This document shows, piece after piece, positions 62,889 to 64,000 of a stretch of DNA of 64,000 bases (position 1 is its first letter; every line of letters begins with the position of its first letter). Both the position numbers and the translations under genes were made by a program. The stretch comes from Hyphomonas chukchiensis (lineage in GTDB: Bacteria > Pseudomonadota > Alphaproteobacteria > Caulobacterales > Hyphomonadaceae). The notes below the pieces were generated by a model. The model was not told where the DNA came from. It was given only the letters and a program-made list of their open reading frames with translations, and did no database searches. The DNA lies in the NCBI RefSeq assembly GCF_000682695.1, contig NZ_AWFG01000001.1, forward strand, positions 1 to 64,000, read 5' to 3'.

Positions 62889-63919
62889 CGGCCTTCTTCA
62901 GCCAGTTTCCGGCCGAGCGTCAGCCGCTGCCAGATCCACAGGCCAATGCCTCCGATCCCGAGCAGGATGATGATGCGCGCGCCGATAATCGGCCCTAGGC
63001 CCAGAAGGCCCGCGCCGCACGCAAAGCTCATCGCCGCCCACAGGGCCGAGACCTTCCAGTGTGGCCACCCGTCCCGCAGCAATAGCTGATAGGCATGATC
63101 CCGGTGCGCCTCGAAGAGGTGTTTGCCAGCGCGGGCGCGCCAGATAAGGGTCAGGAACACGTCCACCAGGAAGGGCAGGATCAGGGTCACAGGCTCCCAC
63201 ACGGTCATCCGGCAGGCCACCATGAGGCCAGCCGCGCCCAGCAAGGCCCCCATCCCGAGCGCCCCTGTGTCGCCGGCAAACAACTTGCCGGCCATGTTCC
63301 AGGCAAGGAAGCCGAGGATCGCGGCAGCGGCGAGGGCCGCCAGATGGCTCATGATGGCTTCGTCAGCGGTATCGGGGTCGGTAATATCCAGCAATTTCAG
63401 CAGGATGGCGAAGGCGACGAGCATGATGGCCGCGCTGCCCATGGCGAGGCCATTGGCGCCGTCCATGAAGTTCGTGGCGTTCATAACGACAAACAGCCAG
63501 AGCCCGACGCCCAGTATCGAAAACCAGACCGGCAGCGGATAGCCTGCGCCCGGCCCGAACGGCATGTGGAAGTGACCGAGCCGCGGACCGAAGGCCGCCG
63601 CGAGTAGAGAAATCCCCCCCAGCAGCACGAGCTTACGCTTCGATTCCAGGCCCTTTATATCGTCATAAACACCAATGATAACAGCGAGAAGGATGAAAAT
63701 CAGGAGCGACGCCAGCTCTATGCTGTAGATGGCGATCAGGTCTCCCGTCAGGCCAAGGCCAAAGGCGACCGTGGCGAAAATGGCGATGCCGCCGGAGGTC
63801 GGGACGGGGGCTTTCTGGGTCTTGCGTCCGCCGTCCGGCGCGTCCGTTACGCCGAGCCGGATCACCAGCCAGCAAAACAGGACCGAGATGATCGGCATGC
63901 CCAGAAGCACCAGGGTCAT
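62885..63919 (-). CDS. MraY/WecA-like undecaprenyl-phosphate glycosylphosphotransferase
   Basis: A 344-residue polytopic membrane protein with about ten spans. Motifs of the MraY/WecA family: GRKTQKAPVPTSGGIAIFAT, the catalytic Asp pair in IIGVYDDIKGLESKRKLVLL, NATNFMDGANGLAMG and a late HLFEAHRDHAYQLLL (His cluster, as in WecA). It transfers a sugar-1-phosphate to undecaprenyl phosphate for O-antigen, enterobacterial-type or capsule glycans. Its ATG 63919 shares one base with the stop of the preceding gene. Confidence 0.85.
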   Translation of the reverse strand: MTLVLLGMPIISVLFCWLVIRLGVTDAPDGGRKTQKAPVPTSGGIAIFATVAFGLGLTGDLIAIYSIELASLLIFILLAVIIGVYDDIKGLESKRKLVLLGGISLLAAAFGPRLGHFHMPFGPGAGYPLPVWFSILGVGLWLFVVMNATNFMDGANGLAMGSAAIMLVAFAILLKLLDITDPDTADEAIMSHLAALAAAAILGFLAWNMAGKLFAGDTGALGMGALLGAAGLMVACRMTVWEPVTLILPFLVDVFLTLIWRARAGKHLFEAHRDHAYQLLLRDGWPHWKVSALWAAMSFACGAGLLGLGPIIGARIIILLGIGGIGLWIWQRLTLGRKLAEEGR

Positions 63920-64000
63920 CACAGGATCGCGCCTCCCAGCAGCGTTGCGCGCACCCATGCTTCGGGTTGCTGCGCTTTCAGGAATTCGGCAGATTCCCGG
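63919..64000 (-). CDS. 3' end of a gene cut by the window edge
   Basis: The last 26 codons of an open frame continue beyond the right edge. The visible C-terminus ends EFLKAQQPEAWVRATLLG followed by GAIL and TGA. The stop overlaps the transferase ATG (TGATG), so it is the upstream gene of the same operon. Too little is seen to name it. Confidence 0.5.
   Translation of the reverse strand, partial: RESAEFLKAQQPEAWVRATLLGGAIL

Overview
The window looks like a chromosomal segment of an alphaproteobacterium of the Hyphomonadaceae / Caulobacterales type. Evidence: high GC (roughly 60-65% by eye), dense packing with many 1-20 base gene overlaps, a Caulobacter-type lipoprotein family (61224-61703), alphaproteobacteria-type small genes (DUF2093, TIGR02301, DUF2007), two perfect CtrA-type boxes (TTAA-N7-TTAA) and the alphaproteobacterial block ispB / DUF2007 / methyltransferase / glyQ / glyS / ppdK. 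I see no prophage, insertion sequence or CRISPR array.

Layout. 1-10.5 kb: tRNA hydroxylase trhO, a glutathione transferase, tRNA-Pro(CGG), alaS, recA, a DUF2093-M23 peptidase-DUF1697 run, a YcaQ-like glycosylase, a quinone oxidoreductase and TerC. 10.6-16.3 kb: rnhB, then a tight four-gene operon on the minus strand (YqcI/YcgG putative heme N-hydroxylase, DUF1989 protein, ATP-grasp-like protein, transglutaminase-like protein), a GIY-YIG protein, an inverted repeat pair and ttcA. 16.5-31 kb: a large outer-membrane-type CBM9/DUF5916 protein, acyl-CoA dehydrogenase, TauE/SafE exporter, LysR regulator, a yybP-ykoY manganese riboswitch with a TMEM165/GDT1 exporter, crotonases, tadA, rsmD, patatin, Nudix, SDR, two acidic low-complexity envelope proteins, a nitronate monooxygenase-type enzyme and a PQQ-type sugar dehydrogenase. 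31-44.3 kb: PNPOx-like protein, hydroxyacid dehydrogenase, TIGR02301, gamma-glutamyltransferase, family 5 uracil-DNA glycosylase, a P450 behind a palindromic operator, smpB-dapA, soluble lytic transglycosylase, M20 amidohydrolase, and a polytopic membrane protein with a compositionally foreign tail. 44.4-49.4 kb: NAD biosynthesis operon nadA-(secreted protein)-nadB-nadC behind a promoter with an overlapping palindrome, then an SDR. 49.4-64 kb: O-methyltransferase, SleB-type hydrolase, ppdK, glyS, two lipoproteins, glyQ, two tiny related membrane proteins flanking a Sel1-like secreted protein, a tRNA1(Val)-type methyltransferase, DUF2007, a lipoprotein, ispB, a MraY/WecA-type transferase, and the end of a gene cut by the window edge.

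The best candidate for an undescribed system is the 11215-14327 operon. Its four genes all overlap, and it joins two families tied elsewhere to guanidino-group chemistry (YqcI/YcgG N-hydroxylases and DUF1989, which includes carboxyguanidine deiminase subunits) with a predicted ATP-grasp ligase and a cysteine-protease-fold protein. Second is a pair of 44-45 residue membrane proteins sharing a Gly-His-Pro-Ala motif (58915-59049 and 60092-60229). Two low-GC patches, one inside glyS and one at the 3' end of the 764-residue membrane protein, are also notable. All functions were assigned by reading motifs; no database search was possible.
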